A stretch of DNA of 64,000 nt from Liopterus haemorrhoidalis (lineage: Eukaryota > Arthropoda > Insecta > Coleoptera > Dytiscidae), in contig OZ020622.1 of the NCBI GenBank assembly GCA_963971575.1, positions 35,432,301-35,496,300 of the forward strand, written 5' to 3'. Positions 19,598-30,437 of this stretch are shown here, piece after piece. The position numbers were made by a program, and so were the translations under genes. The notes below the pieces were generated by a model. That model was not told the DNA's origin and made no database searches. It saw only the letters and a list, made by a program, of their open reading frames with translations. Each line of letters begins with the position of its first letter. The first letter of the stretch is position 1.

Positions 19598-21586
19598 ATG
19601 AAGTGTATTGCGTTAATAATAGTTGTGCACGTGAGCATCGTTTGCGCGTTAATTGCGTACGACTGTCGGGGTCCAGCGACGAACATCACCGCAATCTCAC
19701 TGAAGGATGTAGCGGAATGCCCAGACGAAAAAATGGGATACCAGGAAGAGAAACGGATTGTGCAAATATTTCAACAACGTGAAACAGAGTTCACAAAAAT
19801 AAAGACATGTTTTATGGAAGTTACCAGACTAATATTTCACTGTGGGATGCACAGTCATATCTCATTAGTGCATCAAAGTATATTAACTTATGTACATCAA
19901 ATAGGAGCAGAAGGGTGCAAAGGGATGCATGTTTACAAAAAGTACAAAGGGTTTCAAGGTCATGTACTAAACAATCTCAAGCTGAACGCAACCACGTCAA
20001 TGTCATTGACCCTAGCCGGAAAAATTGACCTGGATGGGAGATGCGACGGAACTATTTACATTGAGGACGGTATTACCTGGCAAAGTGTGGTAGTCACAGC
20101 AACGATCAAGCTGAAATTACGGGACTATTTAGCTAGAATTAAAATGAACGAAAATACAATATCTATCAACCAAGGGGTGAAATGCGCTTATAATGAGGGA
20201 TATTGTTTCGATGCAGAAGAAGGTGAAGCCGTATGGGAACCAATTATTTACAATGAATGCGAAAACTTTGACATACTATACACCGGCCCTGCAGGTATTG
20301 TAATGGAAAATACTGAATTAACAGGAGGAATTATAAAAAGATATGCAGTAGTAGAACAAGAAAACAAAATTTTTGCACTATCATTAAAACGAATGACGGA
20401 ATTTTGTTTAATTCATGTGTGGACAACAGAACATCCACAACTATTAGTATCTGTAAAAGTATCAAGAGAAGACACTATACAAAAATCATTAAGAGGCAAA
20501 ATAATAGAAGAAATTGATTTAACATCGTATGTAAACAGTAAGTTTATGTACGTCGAACAATCATATAAACGAATGATAAATCAATTGTATGTCGCCACAG
20601 TGCACAGAAGATGCCTTCTACAAAGAGAAATACTACGAAATAGATTGGCAATGGCACCACTAACTCCAAATGCTATTAGTAACTTCATAAAATCAAACAT
20701 CGGGTATGTAGGCAAAGTAATAGGGGAAGTATTGTTTATATTAAAATGCCTACCGAGAGTAGTCACTGTGCGAAGAGAAGCAACATGTTACAACGAACTG
20801 CCCGTAATGGCAGATAATGAGTCACTGTTTATGTCGCCAATATCTCACATTTTACAAAGACATGGAGAAGAAATTGAATGTAGTAGTGTACTACCGCCAC
20901 TATATCATATAGAACATCAGTGGGTAGGCATGACGCCAACACCCACCTTTGGGATTATACCTAATGAATTAGCCGTTAATACAGAACCAGAATTAAAGTT
21001 TAAACCTATTCAAAATCTAGGCGCTGGGGGACTCTATACCGACGCAGAAATAAGAAAAGCGCAGGAAGCTATGTTATTTGGATTAGAAAGATCAGCCGTG
21101 AATAACATAATAACCCGTAAAGTGGCAGGCCAAACCATCGACTCACAAGGACTAACAACACTAAACCTTTTCTCAAAAGAAGAAATACAAAAATTAGCAC
21201 ATAATACAATTAAACAATTATGGGGATGGATGGAATCCATTGGCACATTCACAAGTGGAATATTGGGATTATATTTCATATTTCGCATAATAAAATTTAT
21301 AATAGAAGTAGTAATAAACTGCATCACAATACACAGAGCAAAGGGATGGGGAGTACAGATGATAGCAAGTCTGTGGGACGTCTTAACTTTTTTTGTAATA
21401 AACAGACCACAGGAAGAGACACTTAAGACAGATAATTTCGACATGGCGCTAAGAGGTGATGGCCATACGTGTGAAAAAGATATATGTCAAAGAGAAAATA
21501 TCGCAGATCCAGCAATAAATAACAATCCTTACAACGAAGTAAGTGTTCAGCTTGACGGGATGAAGGGGATGGCAAAAGAACTTTAA
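19598..21586 (+). CDS. env: Envelope-type glycoprotein
   Basis: 662 aa, starting 81 bp after pol and presumably made from a spliced mRNA. Residues 1-19 are a hydrophobic signal peptide (IALIIVVHVSIVCALIA). The ectodomain is Cys-rich with N-x-T sites (for example near residue 28). A hydrophobic anchor lies at about 554-578 (GILGLYFIFRIIKFIIEVVI), followed by a cytoplasmic tail of about 80 residues. I see no clear basic furin site followed by a fusion peptide, so it does not look like the baculovirus-F-type Env of classic insect errantiviruses. The layout is closer to glycoproteins of arthropod negative-strand RNA viruses (chuvirus-like); this is inference only. No stops. Confidence 0.85.
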   Translation: MKCIALIIVVHVSIVCALIAYDCRGPATNITAISLKDVAECPDEKMGYQEEKRIVQIFQQRETEFTKIKTCFMEVTRLIFHCGMHSHISLVHQSILTYVHQIGAEGCKGMHVYKKYKGFQGHVLNNLKLNATTSMSLTLAGKIDLDGRCDGTIYIEDGITWQSVVVTATIKLKLRDYLARIKMNENTISINQGVKCAYNEGYCFDAEEGEAVWEPIIYNECENFDILYTGPAGIVMENTELTGGIIKRYAVVEQENKIFALSLKRMTEFCLIHVWTTEHPQLLVSVKVSREDTIQKSLRGKIIEEIDLTSYVNSKFMYVEQSYKRMINQLYVATVHRRCLLQREILRNRLAMAPLTPNAISNFIKSNIGYVGKVIGEVLFILKCLPRVVTVRREATCYNELPVMADNESLFMSPISHILQRHGEEIECSSVLPPLYHIEHQWVGMTPTPTFGIIPNELAVNTEPELKFKPIQNLGAGGLYTDAEIRKAQEAMLFGLERSAVNNIITRKVAGQTIDSQGLTTLNLFSKEEIQKLAHNTIKQLWGWMESIGTFTSGILGLYFIFRIIKFIIEVVINCITIHRAKGWGVQMIASLWDVLTFFVINRPQEETLKTDNFDMALRGDGHTCEKDICQRENIADPAINNNPYNEVSVQLDGMKGMAKEL

Positions 21587-21730
21587 AAACCCTGCAAAAA
21601 TCGAAATGGCACATTAATAGCAAAAGTTACGTTCGAAAGCACAGACACAAAAGTGTTTTTTCTCACATAATAATAATATTTTTTTTCCTTCTTCGTTTTT
21701 TTTTGTGAATTGTATTGTCTGTAAGTAAAT

Positions 21731-21961
21731 ATGGATTACAGAAGTCTAAGAACATTTATATTATCCGTCAGATGCGAGCCAGTTCCAGCAATCAGAATCA
21801 GGAAGCTGGGAGAGATGATTAAATTACTTCAGGCTTTAAGGGCATATGATCCAAACCTGCAGCCAGAGCAGCAATGCGGAATTGAAGAATTACCGGTAAT
21901 AATCGATTTATTATCAATGGAGAAAGTAAAAATGGAAGGAGATGTGGAAGAATGGGAGTAA
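21731..21961 (+). CDS. Small fourth ORF of the env-bearing element
   Basis: 76 aa starting at ATG 21731. It begins MDYRSLRTFILSVRCEP, is predicted mostly helical, has a basic N-terminal half (IRIRKLGEMIKLLQAL) and an acidic end (MEGDVEEWE). It lies 144 bp after env in a region that otherwise has no long frame. I do not recognise it. Its base composition is less AT-rich than the flanks, which favours a coding origin. It may be an accessory gene or a relic of one. Confidence 0.45.
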   Translation: MDYRSLRTFILSVRCEPVPAIRIRKLGEMIKLLQALRAYDPNLQPEQQCGIEELPVIIDLLSMEKVKMEGDVEEWE

Positions 21962-23136
21962 TAATAATAATAAAAAAAAAAAACAATAGTAATAATAATA
22001 ATAATTAATAAAAGTGTTAAGTGTAGTGGTAAAATATGTGCGATGATAGTGTTTAGTATTAAGGTAGTCTAGGAACAAGTTAAAGTGGAATTCAACCAAT
22101 TTTACCAAGCGAAACGGGAGGTAAAATAAAAAGTCAACGTGAAAAGTAGAGATATATATATTTTTTTCTTGCACATTTTGTTTTGTTCGATTTGTTTCCT
22201 TAAGAATTTTTTTTTGGTATCATACTTATTTGTTAAAATTCGGTAAAGTCAGTTTGAAATTTTTTCTAGTAAAGTGAGATTTCTCGTTAACTAAGAAATT
22301 GAATTCCAGCTTAATAATTTGTTAATATTACTGTTTTGTGTTTGTGTTTTAGAAATTGTGTTTTTCTTGTAGTTTTTTTTTTATGTTAAAATTGTTTGCT
22401 ATTAATGCCAAAAGGGTGAAATTTCATGTATTGTTTTTTGAAAATTTATAGGGTTATATTTTATTGTAATTCCTAATAACGGATAGTTGTATGTGATAAG
22501 AAATTTTAAATTATTTTTTTTTAAATACGTAAGGGAAATTTGAGATATAAAATAATAGTAAGTTTTTTTTTGGGGGTTTGCGAGGGATATTAATAAAACT
22601 AATAAAAATTCTTGTCACATCAACAATTCTATTATGTTAAGTGTATGTTAAGTATGAAATTATGTCATAAACATAATTTCCACATTATTTTTGCTTGAAT
22701 TTTATTTGTTTTGTCATTTTGTCTTTTGTTCTCTGTACCTTGTTTTTTTTTTTTTTTTTGGTTTCGTGTTGGTTACTTTATGTATGTGTATTTTCTAAAT
22801 GTTTTCTTGTCTTCTTGTATCTTTTAGTTTATGTTCAATATATAATTTTTAAAATATTATTGTGTTGTGTCAAATAACCTAAAAATAATCACACTCTCTC
22901 AAAGCCAAATAACATATCACTGAATCGGGTAAAGTTTTAATAGTTATAAAATTCTTTTAATATTATTTTTCAATTTTTTTTCACTTTTCTTTCAAAAGTT
23001 AGACTATCATAAAATATACGAACAAGGGGTTAAAAAGGGTTGAATCAAAAGTGTTGTTAAATAACAATTTATTCTAAATTAATAATAATTCAGAAATAAA
23101 ATTGACTAATCTATTTGGTAAGATCAGCAATTTTTG
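21962..23136 (+). other. Long 3' untranslated region of the env-bearing element
   Basis: About 1.2 kb of T-rich DNA with poly-T runs (for example 22743-22759) and AAT repeats. Frames here are low in complexity and I do not call them as genes. Confidence 0.6.
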
Positions 23137-23151
23137 GAAAGGGGGAACTAA
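23137..23151 (+). promoter_or_regulatory. Polypurine tract
   Basis: GGAAAGGGGGAACTAA directly precedes the 3' LTR; it would prime plus-strand DNA synthesis. Confidence 0.8.
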
Positions 23152-24158
23152 TGTGGGAGTGGTAATTTCAGAAATAAAATTTCATTATTATTTAAAGTAA
23201 AAATTATTCAATTAGTTAAAAAGTATTCAATTTATTCAAATGTAAGAACTAATCTACTTTAAGATAAACTTTCTCAAGGGTTAGTTGAGCTATCATATAT
23301 TTTTCTAGCTACGCATTAAAAAGATACAGAGTGATTTACCGGGTCGTATATTATATGATTAGTTTGAAAGAACGTTATTGTTTAGATCAAAATAGTATCA
23401 GTCAAACGTTTATACAAAAGCAGATAGGCGACAATATATTTTCAGTGAGATGGACCGCGTAATAATTAGAGTCAAAATTTAATCACTTGGGTTTATAAAT
23501 TATTGGTAATAGAAAGATAAGTTTATAAAAGGGTTGTTGTTAATGTGGAGAGCTGATTATTTTTATAACGATAAAAAAAGGGGGTCAGAGATCAGATAAT
23601 TAGTTTTAAGTAAAGAGTTGGAAAAATCTTGTGAGAGACAAAGTCAGTGATGAATAAAACGCCACCGTGAACGGACGAACCTCCCAAGTAATTTTGGTAG
23701 AGAAACCCGGTAGTTGTCGAGAGTAAACAGAAGTAATCTGGAAGTGTTGAGGTCTATTTAGAATTATATAAACGAACCTCGTAACCGGTTAAACACCGTG
23801 AGTGTTGTGAGGTGAATACGGTGATGGTGAGGTTTTGTGAGTGTCTCTCATGGGATTTTATAGCCAGCGATAATTGTAAGTTCTAATGTAATCAATAACC
23901 TTTTCGATTCTAATTAAACAGTAAACGTAGATTAAGTAAAATGCAGACTTTAATTCAAACACCCTTATTCCTCTCATAAAGAGTCTAAGCAACCAACCAG
24001 CGGATCCATTAGATTTTCAGACTTGATACCGCTCGCAAGTTTTGGAAATCCACTATGTGGAGGGCCTTTCAAAGTAAGTACCATGTAGTACAAATGAAAT
24101 TATTTAAATTCATCTAGCCAACCTTGACGTTTCGACCGATCCTAGAAATGCCCCCACA
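23152..24158 (+). repeat. 3' LTR of the env-bearing element
   Basis: 1,007 bp, the same length as the 5' LTR, with one base difference noted by eye. The AATAAA signal corresponds to 23653-23658. Confidence 0.95.
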
Positions 24159-24313
24159 AAATCTTGCACTGACAAACACAAATAAATAATATAAAAAGTC
24201 TGTTCGAAAATTTGAACAGACTCAGGGTGATGGTAAGAGGCTGTAAAGGGGCCAATTACCATCGAATATCACAGTCAATAAATAGAAACACATTAAAATA
24301 AGGTGCAAGACTT

Positions 24314-27300
24314 CACACATAAAACAGTAAGTTCGATTCTCTCAGGAAGAGTATCAGCCTGTCCATGAGTACTCTGTCGTCACCTAAGGCAACTGACAGG
24401 TCATAGCACAGGCCTAACCTCTCCCTGACATCCTCGAACTGTACACATTCGGTTAAAATGTGTAACACAGACAAATCTGTGTTACACGTCTCACAGATAG
24501 GGGACTCTTCTTATCGAAGGAGGTGTCCATGGGTCCACCAACAGTGACCTATACGAAGGCGTGTGATGGCGGTTTCCTCCCTGCGGTTAATCCTGCAGGA
24601 AGAACCCCATGGGAACGTCTCCCTTAATCTGTCGTAACTTAACGTTCTGTGTGCGGCTCCACTCATGTTGCCACATGTCTAAAACCAGATGTGTCAGATG
24701 ACTCTTTGCGTCATCTGGAAAAACGAAACTCACATCAATCATAGGTCTGTGAGAGGCGGCTTTTGCAGCTGCATCTGCCGCTTCGTTGCCTTTAATACCA
24801 ACATGTCCCGGTATCCAAAACAGCTCTACCCTCACATTCTGAGCATTCAGGTTGTGGAGTAGCAACCGGATCTTTAGTACAAGAGGATGCACTGGATCTG
24901 GATCTTGGATACTGTTCAGAGCGCTCAGCGAGTCCGTCAAGATAACACTTGACCGACTTTGCTCTGACGAAACAAAACACAGGGCCTTGAAAATAGCGTA
25001 CAGCTCAGCAGTGTACACACTCGTTATGGAGTGCAGACGGTACTGAAACTGTTGGCGTGGATTCAAAACAACGAACGCACACCCAACCCTGGTTCCGGAT
25101 TTTGATCCGTCAGTAAAAATGACAGTATCCTCGAACCTAGGGACCAGTGTTCTTTGTAACTCATGTTGGTATTCGATAGGCAACGTAGTATCTTTATCAA
25201 ACCTAGTTAATGTGAGGTTCACAAGTGGACGCGGTAGCGTCCATGGTGGAACAGCACACAAAACGAAACTTGCCATTTCAGGCATATTAAAATCAATATC
25301 GCCCAAAATGTCGAAAGTCCTCAGACCAAAAGGCCTATTGGCTCTTGGTTTTCTGTCATATATTTCTGTATGCCTATTTTGTAGAATAGGGTCATACGCG
25401 GGATGATCTGGCTTGGCACTGAGTGCAGCCATATACCGCAAGGATAGAATTTTACGACGATTGTACAGTGACGGTTCGCCTGCTTCACACAGCAGGCTTA
25501 GTATTGGACTGGTGCGAAATGCACCTGTGGCCAATCTAACCCCAGTGTGATGTACAGTGTCAAGAATTCTTATCTCTTGGTGTTTAGCTGACCCATAAGC
25601 TAGACATCCATAGTCCAGCTTAGAGCGCACTAGAGAACGATATAAACGCAACATGACAGTGCGGTCTGCACCCCATGTCTTGTGACTGAGGACCCGCAAC
25701 AAATTGAGCGACTTTTGGCATTTTTTCTTGACGGACAAAAAATGTGCCCGCCAAGATAGACGGCTATCGAACACGAGACCCAGAAATCTGGCAGTATTGG
25801 CAAATGGTAACTGTGTTCCATTTAGTGTGAGTGTAGGATTGGGATGTACACCCCTTTTCCTACTAAAATGGACACATACAGTTTTGCTGGTCGAGAATTT
25901 AAAGCCATTTTCGGTTGCCCATGTATCGAGACGATTGATAGTCAGCTGAAGCTGACGTTCGATTGTACTAGTCTTTTGTCCGGCGACAAAGATACCAATG
26001 TCGTCGACAAATATCGAACTCTGTACAGGTAATCGAATACATGAAGCTGCACCGTTAATGGCAATTAAAAATAGCGTAACGCTCAGTATGGAGCCCTGTG
26101 GGACCCCATTGTCCAGTGCGAGCATTTGTGACAAGGTATTTCCGATCCGCACCCTGAAGCGCCGGTTCGACATGAAGTCTTTTATAAAGAACATCAAGCG
26201 TCCCCGGAGACCCCAGGAATGCAGAGTACGGAGAATACCATAAATCCATGCAGTGTCATAGGCTTTCTCAATATCGAAAAACACAGCTACCAGGTGTTTG
26301 TTTTCAACGAAAGCATTCCTGATAGCTGTCTCTAGTCTGACCAGATGATCTGCTGTTGAGCGGTGACGGCGAAAGCCGCACTGTGTGTTGGCCAGCAAGT
26401 CGTTTGATTCTAAAAACCAAATCAGACGCTTGCTGATCATTCGCTCCATGAGCTTGCAGAGACAACTGGTAAGTGATATTGGTCTATAGCTAGAGGGCAA
26501 GTGTTTATCTTTCCCGACTTTGGGGATAGGAATTATATGAGATTCCTTCCACTTGGTCGGGCACTTGCCCTCAGTCCATATCCTGTTATAGACATTCAAA
26601 AGCCTAGACTTAGATGATTCCGGAAGATTTCGGATCATACGATAATGTATCGCATCTGGACCAGGAGAGCTATCCTTACACTTTGACATCGCGCTATCTA
26701 GCTCTTCACGAGAGAAAAGCAGGTTGTATACCTCGTCATTCCTAGAAAAGAAATTTAGAGGTATAGATTCGAGGCCTGCTTTACGAGTTAGAAACTCGGG
26801 TGAATAATGTTCAGAGCTAGAATTGAACGCAAAATTAGATGCCAAAGTGTTAGCAATTTCGACCGCTGAGGTAACTACGTTACCATTTACCGATAGACCA
26901 GCAATGGCTGTAGCTGTATTTAGACCGGATATTTTCCGGACCTTCTCCCAAACTTTGGCCACTGGAGTGGCAACTGTAACGGTGCATACGTATTTGCGCC
27001 ATGATTCGCGCTTGCTTTCTTTCACAATCCTCTTAGCACGAGCTTTCGCTCGTTGGAAGGCTATCATGTTTGTCTCTGTTGGACAACGACGGAATGTATT
27101 GAAGAGGTGTCTCCTTTCACGTAGCGCCAAGTCGCATTCCTCGTTCCACCAGGGGACGGGAACTCGACGGGGCTGAGTGGATGACAGCGGTATGCTGCTT
27201 TCAGCCGCGCTCGTGATGGAATCCGTGAAATGATTCACCTCTTCGTCTACGCTCAAGTTCGGAATATCCTCGTGAGAGAATGATTCTGCGAACTTGGTCC

Positions 27301-28006
27301 AATCTGCTTTCCGAAGAACCCACTGTGGCCAGCGGGATTCGGTAACAGTATTGAACAGAGGCCTTAAGAAGATTGGAAAGTGATCACTACCGCACAGGTC
27401 GTGATGCACGTCCCATTTGAACAACGGAGCGATGGCTCCTGAAACGACGCTAAGATCTATGGCACTGAATGTACCCGTTGCTGCACAGAAGTGCGTGGGT
27501 CTGCCGTCGTTCAAAAAGCTCAAACTCAACTCGTTCAACATAGTCTCCAGGTGACGTCCCCGTCGATCGTTCCGCACCGATCCCCAACATACATTGTAGG
27601 CGTTAAAATCGCCTAGTAGTATGAAGGGTGGTGGGAGTTGATCGATGATGTTCACGACATCTCGGATGTCAGTTCGAACACCAGGGGGAAGGTAGATAGA
27701 ACAAATCGTCACCTGGAGGGGAAGTGCAACACGAACTGCTACGACCTGCAACTCAGTGTCAATGTCTACAGGATCGTGGTACAATGTGTCTCTAACGAGA
27801 ATTGCCACGCCGTCACATGCTCTTAACCCCGTAAGGAAATCCGTGCGAAACACGGAGTATCCCCGAGGAGAGAATGTGTCGGTTTCGTTGAAGTTTGTTT
27901 CCTGCAGACAAACACACGAAGGCGCAAAATCTGACAATAAAAGTCGCAGTTCTTCGTAGCGCTGATATACACCGTTACAGTTCCACTGGATTAGTGGACC
28001 ATTCAT
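24314..28006 (-). pseudogene. LINE ORF2 (endonuclease, RT, RNase H), damaged at its C-terminus
   Basis: Starts at ATG 28006. It is open for 1,139 codons to 24587. Domains: APE-type endonuclease (IQWNCNGVYQRYEELRLLL, CLQETNF, ILLGDFNAYN, GSDHFPIF), reverse transcriptase (PVPQGS-type NGVPQGSILS and active site FVDDIG), RNase H (VIFTDGSKSG, YTAELYAIFKAL, ILTDSLSAL, WIPGHVGIKGNEAAD) and, in the sister copies, a C-terminal Cys-His knuckle (CETC...H...C). Against copies at 45.2 and 61.6 kb it has a 2-nt loss at about 24611 that shifts the frame, and a TAA at 24511-24513. The unbroken gene would be about 1,230 aa. RNase H plus a three-knuckle ORF1 places it near the I/Nimb group. Confidence 0.92.
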
Positions 28007-29538
28007 TTCTGTTTAGGGGAGTTACCCCGCAACCTAATGATCTTTGGTTTACCCTTAGGTTGCGGGTCAACAGCCATTTTCTCGGCGACGGTTTCACTTG
28101 TTTGTCCAGGTGCTTTCGTGGACACACTGGACTCTCTTTTGGATGGTTTGGCTCTCACTGGTATCCATTGAGAGCCAACAGTTCCCTTATCAGTCTCCGA
28201 TACTGGAGTGGCTGATGAGGGTTTGGCAGAAGCGACCACACTCTGGTCGCTTCTTGTTTTTGGAGAAGTTTGTGGAGACTTCTCCTTAGGTGGTGGGGAG
28301 AACTGAGATGGTGTGCGTTCTCCTTTTGATTGGGGCGGTTTATTCAGACCCGACCCCCCGGGTTGTGGGGTCTGAATTTTGGTCCCAGGGACCGATTCCA
28401 ACACCTTTTCATTGCCGGATTGTTTGGACGCTACTATACTTGTCGCTAAAGTCGGACGGGGCACTGTCTCCGTCTGAGTCTGGACGCTTGCTGTTCTTTT
28501 TGCTGCTACCTGCGCGAAGGATTTCGCGAAAGTAACAGGTGCACTTTCTTTATATTTCCTCTTGGCGTCATAATATGGTATCTTGTCCTGCGTCTTGATC
28601 GTCTGAATGGCCTTTTCCTCCAAGTACGTTGGGCAGTGGCGTGAGGTGGATGCATGCGCACCTTTGCAATTCACGCAGTGTGCCGCGTTTGGACAGGTTT
28701 CAACTTCATGTTGATCCTGTCCGCAGTTGGCACAAATGGTCTGCTTACCACAACGACTTGAGGTGTGCCCATAACGCTGACACTTGTAGCATCGCATCGG
28801 GTTGGGATAGTAGGGGCGAACGTTGCAAACGTTATACCCCACCCTTACCGATGCTGGACACCTAGTGCCGGCGAAGGACACCACCATTGAGATCGAGGGC
28901 TTTCCATTTCGGGGTTTGAGTTTTCTGCATTCAATGACACCTTGCGATGCCATTTCCTGCACGAACTCTTCCTCCGTGACGTAAGCAAGATCGCGATCTG
29001 TTATGACGCCTCGAGTTGTATTAAGAGCCTTGTGTGGCAGAACAGAAATACGGTATTTACCAAATACCTCGCATTTCTGCAGCGTCGACGAAGACTCAGT
29101 CTCTGCTTCGACTAACAACGTACCGTCCGACAATTTGCGTACTGACTTAACACCAGTTGGGCACGTATTCCTCAACGTTCGGGCAACAAAGAAGGGGGAC
29201 ATCTCCTTAAAAGATATACCCTCTTCTTGCACCTTCACGACGAGAAATCGTGGTACTGGCGCACAATACTCAACCAACCTATCTACCTTCTTAGGAGAAG
29301 GTCTTACACATCCCTCGTCTGATGATTGGACATCTGGACGAGGTCTCTTGTTTGATTTTTTACGGAGTTTACTCTCAACCTTGGCGGAATTTAAAAAGTT
29401 TTTATCCTTCCGGGTAGTCGCCATACCCGTATAAAATGTTTCATCAACCTGCCATGCCCACCCACCAGGGAGCCCCACACCGGGGACGTTGGCCGCAAAC
29501 CGGCTCATTGCGCCAGACATGTCAGGATGATATAGCAT
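28003..29538 (-). CDS. LINE ORF1 (Gag-like RNA-binding protein)
   Basis: 511 aa. The N-terminal third is basic and poorly structured. A central domain (about 95-245) has the KLSDGTLLVEAE motif typical of I-clade ORF1p. Three CCHC knuckles follow: CYKCQRYGHTSSRC, CANCGQDQHEVETC and CVNCKGAHASTSRHC. The C-terminal part is Pro/Ser/Thr-rich. The protein coats LINE RNA and helps target it. Its stop codon overlaps the ORF2 start in the tetranucleotide ATGA (28003-28006). Met at 29538 is the first in the open frame. Intact. Confidence 0.92.
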   Translation of the reverse strand: MLYHPDMSGAMSRFAANVPGVGLPGGWAWQVDETFYTGMATTRKDKNFLNSAKVESKLRKKSNKRPRPDVQSSDEGCVRPSPKKVDRLVEYCAPVPRFLVVKVQEEGISFKEMSPFFVARTLRNTCPTGVKSVRKLSDGTLLVEAETESSSTLQKCEVFGKYRISVLPHKALNTTRGVITDRDLAYVTEEEFVQEMASQGVIECRKLKPRNGKPSISMVVSFAGTRCPASVRVGYNVCNVRPYYPNPMRCYKCQRYGHTSSRCGKQTICANCGQDQHEVETCPNAAHCVNCKGAHASTSRHCPTYLEEKAIQTIKTQDKIPYYDAKRKYKESAPVTFAKSFAQVAAKRTASVQTQTETVPRPTLATSIVASKQSGNEKVLESVPGTKIQTPQPGGSGLNKPPQSKGERTPSQFSPPPKEKSPQTSPKTRSDQSVVASAKPSSATPVSETDKGTVGSQWIPVRAKPSKRESSVSTKAPGQTSETVAEKMAVDPQPKGKPKIIRLRGNSPKQK

Positions 29539-30126
29539 CGGAGGAAGTAGTCACGGGCTGCTCGACCCGCTCGAGAACCAGTAGTCGCCAACTCTGGAAC
29601 CGGGCGAGCTGCATCCGCTCCCACAGACCCCCGAATACTTGTCTAGTGGCACGGCATTACCCCGGCATCCACGATCCAGTAGTGGAGCCACTCTATTCAT
29701 GAACCGTGACACCAGCCGATTGACTGAGCTGACCAGACTCAGCCTCCCGTTTTACCGAATCCGAGGCCAAAGAAGGCGTGTTGGGATCGTACTGTCCGCG
29801 GGCAGCAGTCTCCCTAAACCGACCAGGATCCTCTTCTCCGGCGTTACGGGTCTCCACGCACGGCAAACACGTGGGTAGGAATTTAAGTGGGAGATAAAAG
29901 AGACAACAGAAAAGCCTATTCCTACAATCGGCTTCTCTGAACTGTCTCCTCCCAAATGATATGTGATTCAGGGTACGTGGGATCATCAGGCCCAAAAGCT
30001 CTATATGGTCAGGTGATGCGACCATTATGAACTTCCCTTGCGTGATTGAGGGTACGCGGGATCATCAGGCCCGAAAGCTCTACAAATGGCCAGATGTTAT
30101 GGCCATTATGAACTTCCCCTGCGGGG
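29539..30126 (-). promoter_or_regulatory. LINE 5' UTR with two tandem ~78-bp units
   Basis: The region 29968-30122 contains two direct repeats of about 78 bp, each with GGATCATCAGGCCC and CATTATGAACTTCCC. Tandem units at the 5' end are common as internal promoters in LINEs. The 5' terminus is fixed at 30126 by the target duplication. Confidence 0.7.
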
Positions 30127-30139
30127 CCTTCATGGGAAA
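30127..30139. repeat. LINE target-site duplication, right copy
   Basis: CCTTCATGGGAAA, identical to 12391-12403. Confidence 0.9.
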
Positions 30140-30437
30140 AATCGAACTCTATTTCAAATTATAAAACGTTCTTGTCTTTTCTTGTCTTATAGGTAGTTCT
30201 TTGCTATGACTTTTAGTGAATAGACGTGTTGGGGCATTTGTGAACCTAGCCAGTTTTTTCTTTCTTTTCTTTTTTGAAATGTGCTTCTGAAATTTTAATT
30301 AATAAACCTTATTTTGTATTCAATACATGTGCTTTATTATAATAAAGTAAAATTGAAATAACAATCTTTTACACTTATTTTAATAGAACAGTGATTTTTT
30401 TTAAATTTTTTTTATTTTTTTCTCTGCGGTTAATAAA
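30140..30437. other. AT-rich stretch before the IAP-like remnant
   Basis: Continuation of the locus broken by the LINE. AATAAA-type strings occur near 30300, but no coding sequence is seen. Confidence 0.4.

Larger units (their letters stand above)
12571..24158 (+). mobile_element. Gypsy-class, env-bearing LTR retroelement (11.6 kb)
   Basis: Two 1,007-bp LTRs (TGTGGG...CCCACA) and a 4-bp AAAT target duplication (12567-12570 and 24159-24162). Order: LTR, tRNA-type primer site, gag, pol in the -1 frame, env, small ORF, purine tract, LTR. The pol order PR-RT-RNaseH-IN is that of Metaviridae (Ty3/gypsy). All main frames are open. By eye I find one difference between the LTRs (T at 13427, A at 24008), so the insertion is very recent. 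It could be an endogenous retrovirus able to move. Confidence 0.95.
12404..30126 (-). mobile_element. Full-length I-clade LINE, interrupted by a gypsy-class element
   Basis: The LINE runs right to left: 5' end at 30126, ORF1 28003-29538, ORF2 from 28006, 3' UTR down to about 24163 and then 12404-12566 after the nested element. Its 3' tail is (CTAA)n on its own strand, not poly(A). A 13-bp duplication flanks it. Subtracting the insert leaves about 6.13 kb. Other copies lie at 44657-45600, 55245-55600, about 53455-53590 and 61010-64000. ORF2 of this copy is damaged near its C-terminus. Confidence 0.92.

Noticed and set aside
21914..22174. Minus-strand 86-codon frame after env
   Set aside because: Low-complexity Tyr/Phe/Leu sequence from AAT and poly-A tracts.
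22695..22877. Hydrophobic 60-codon frame before the 3' LTR
   Set aside because: It is poly-T-rich DNA read as Phe/Leu; no supporting context.
24852..28535. Several plus-strand frames of 60-117 codons opposite the LINE
   Set aside because: Shadows of ORF1 and ORF2, and repeated identically opposite the other LINE copies.
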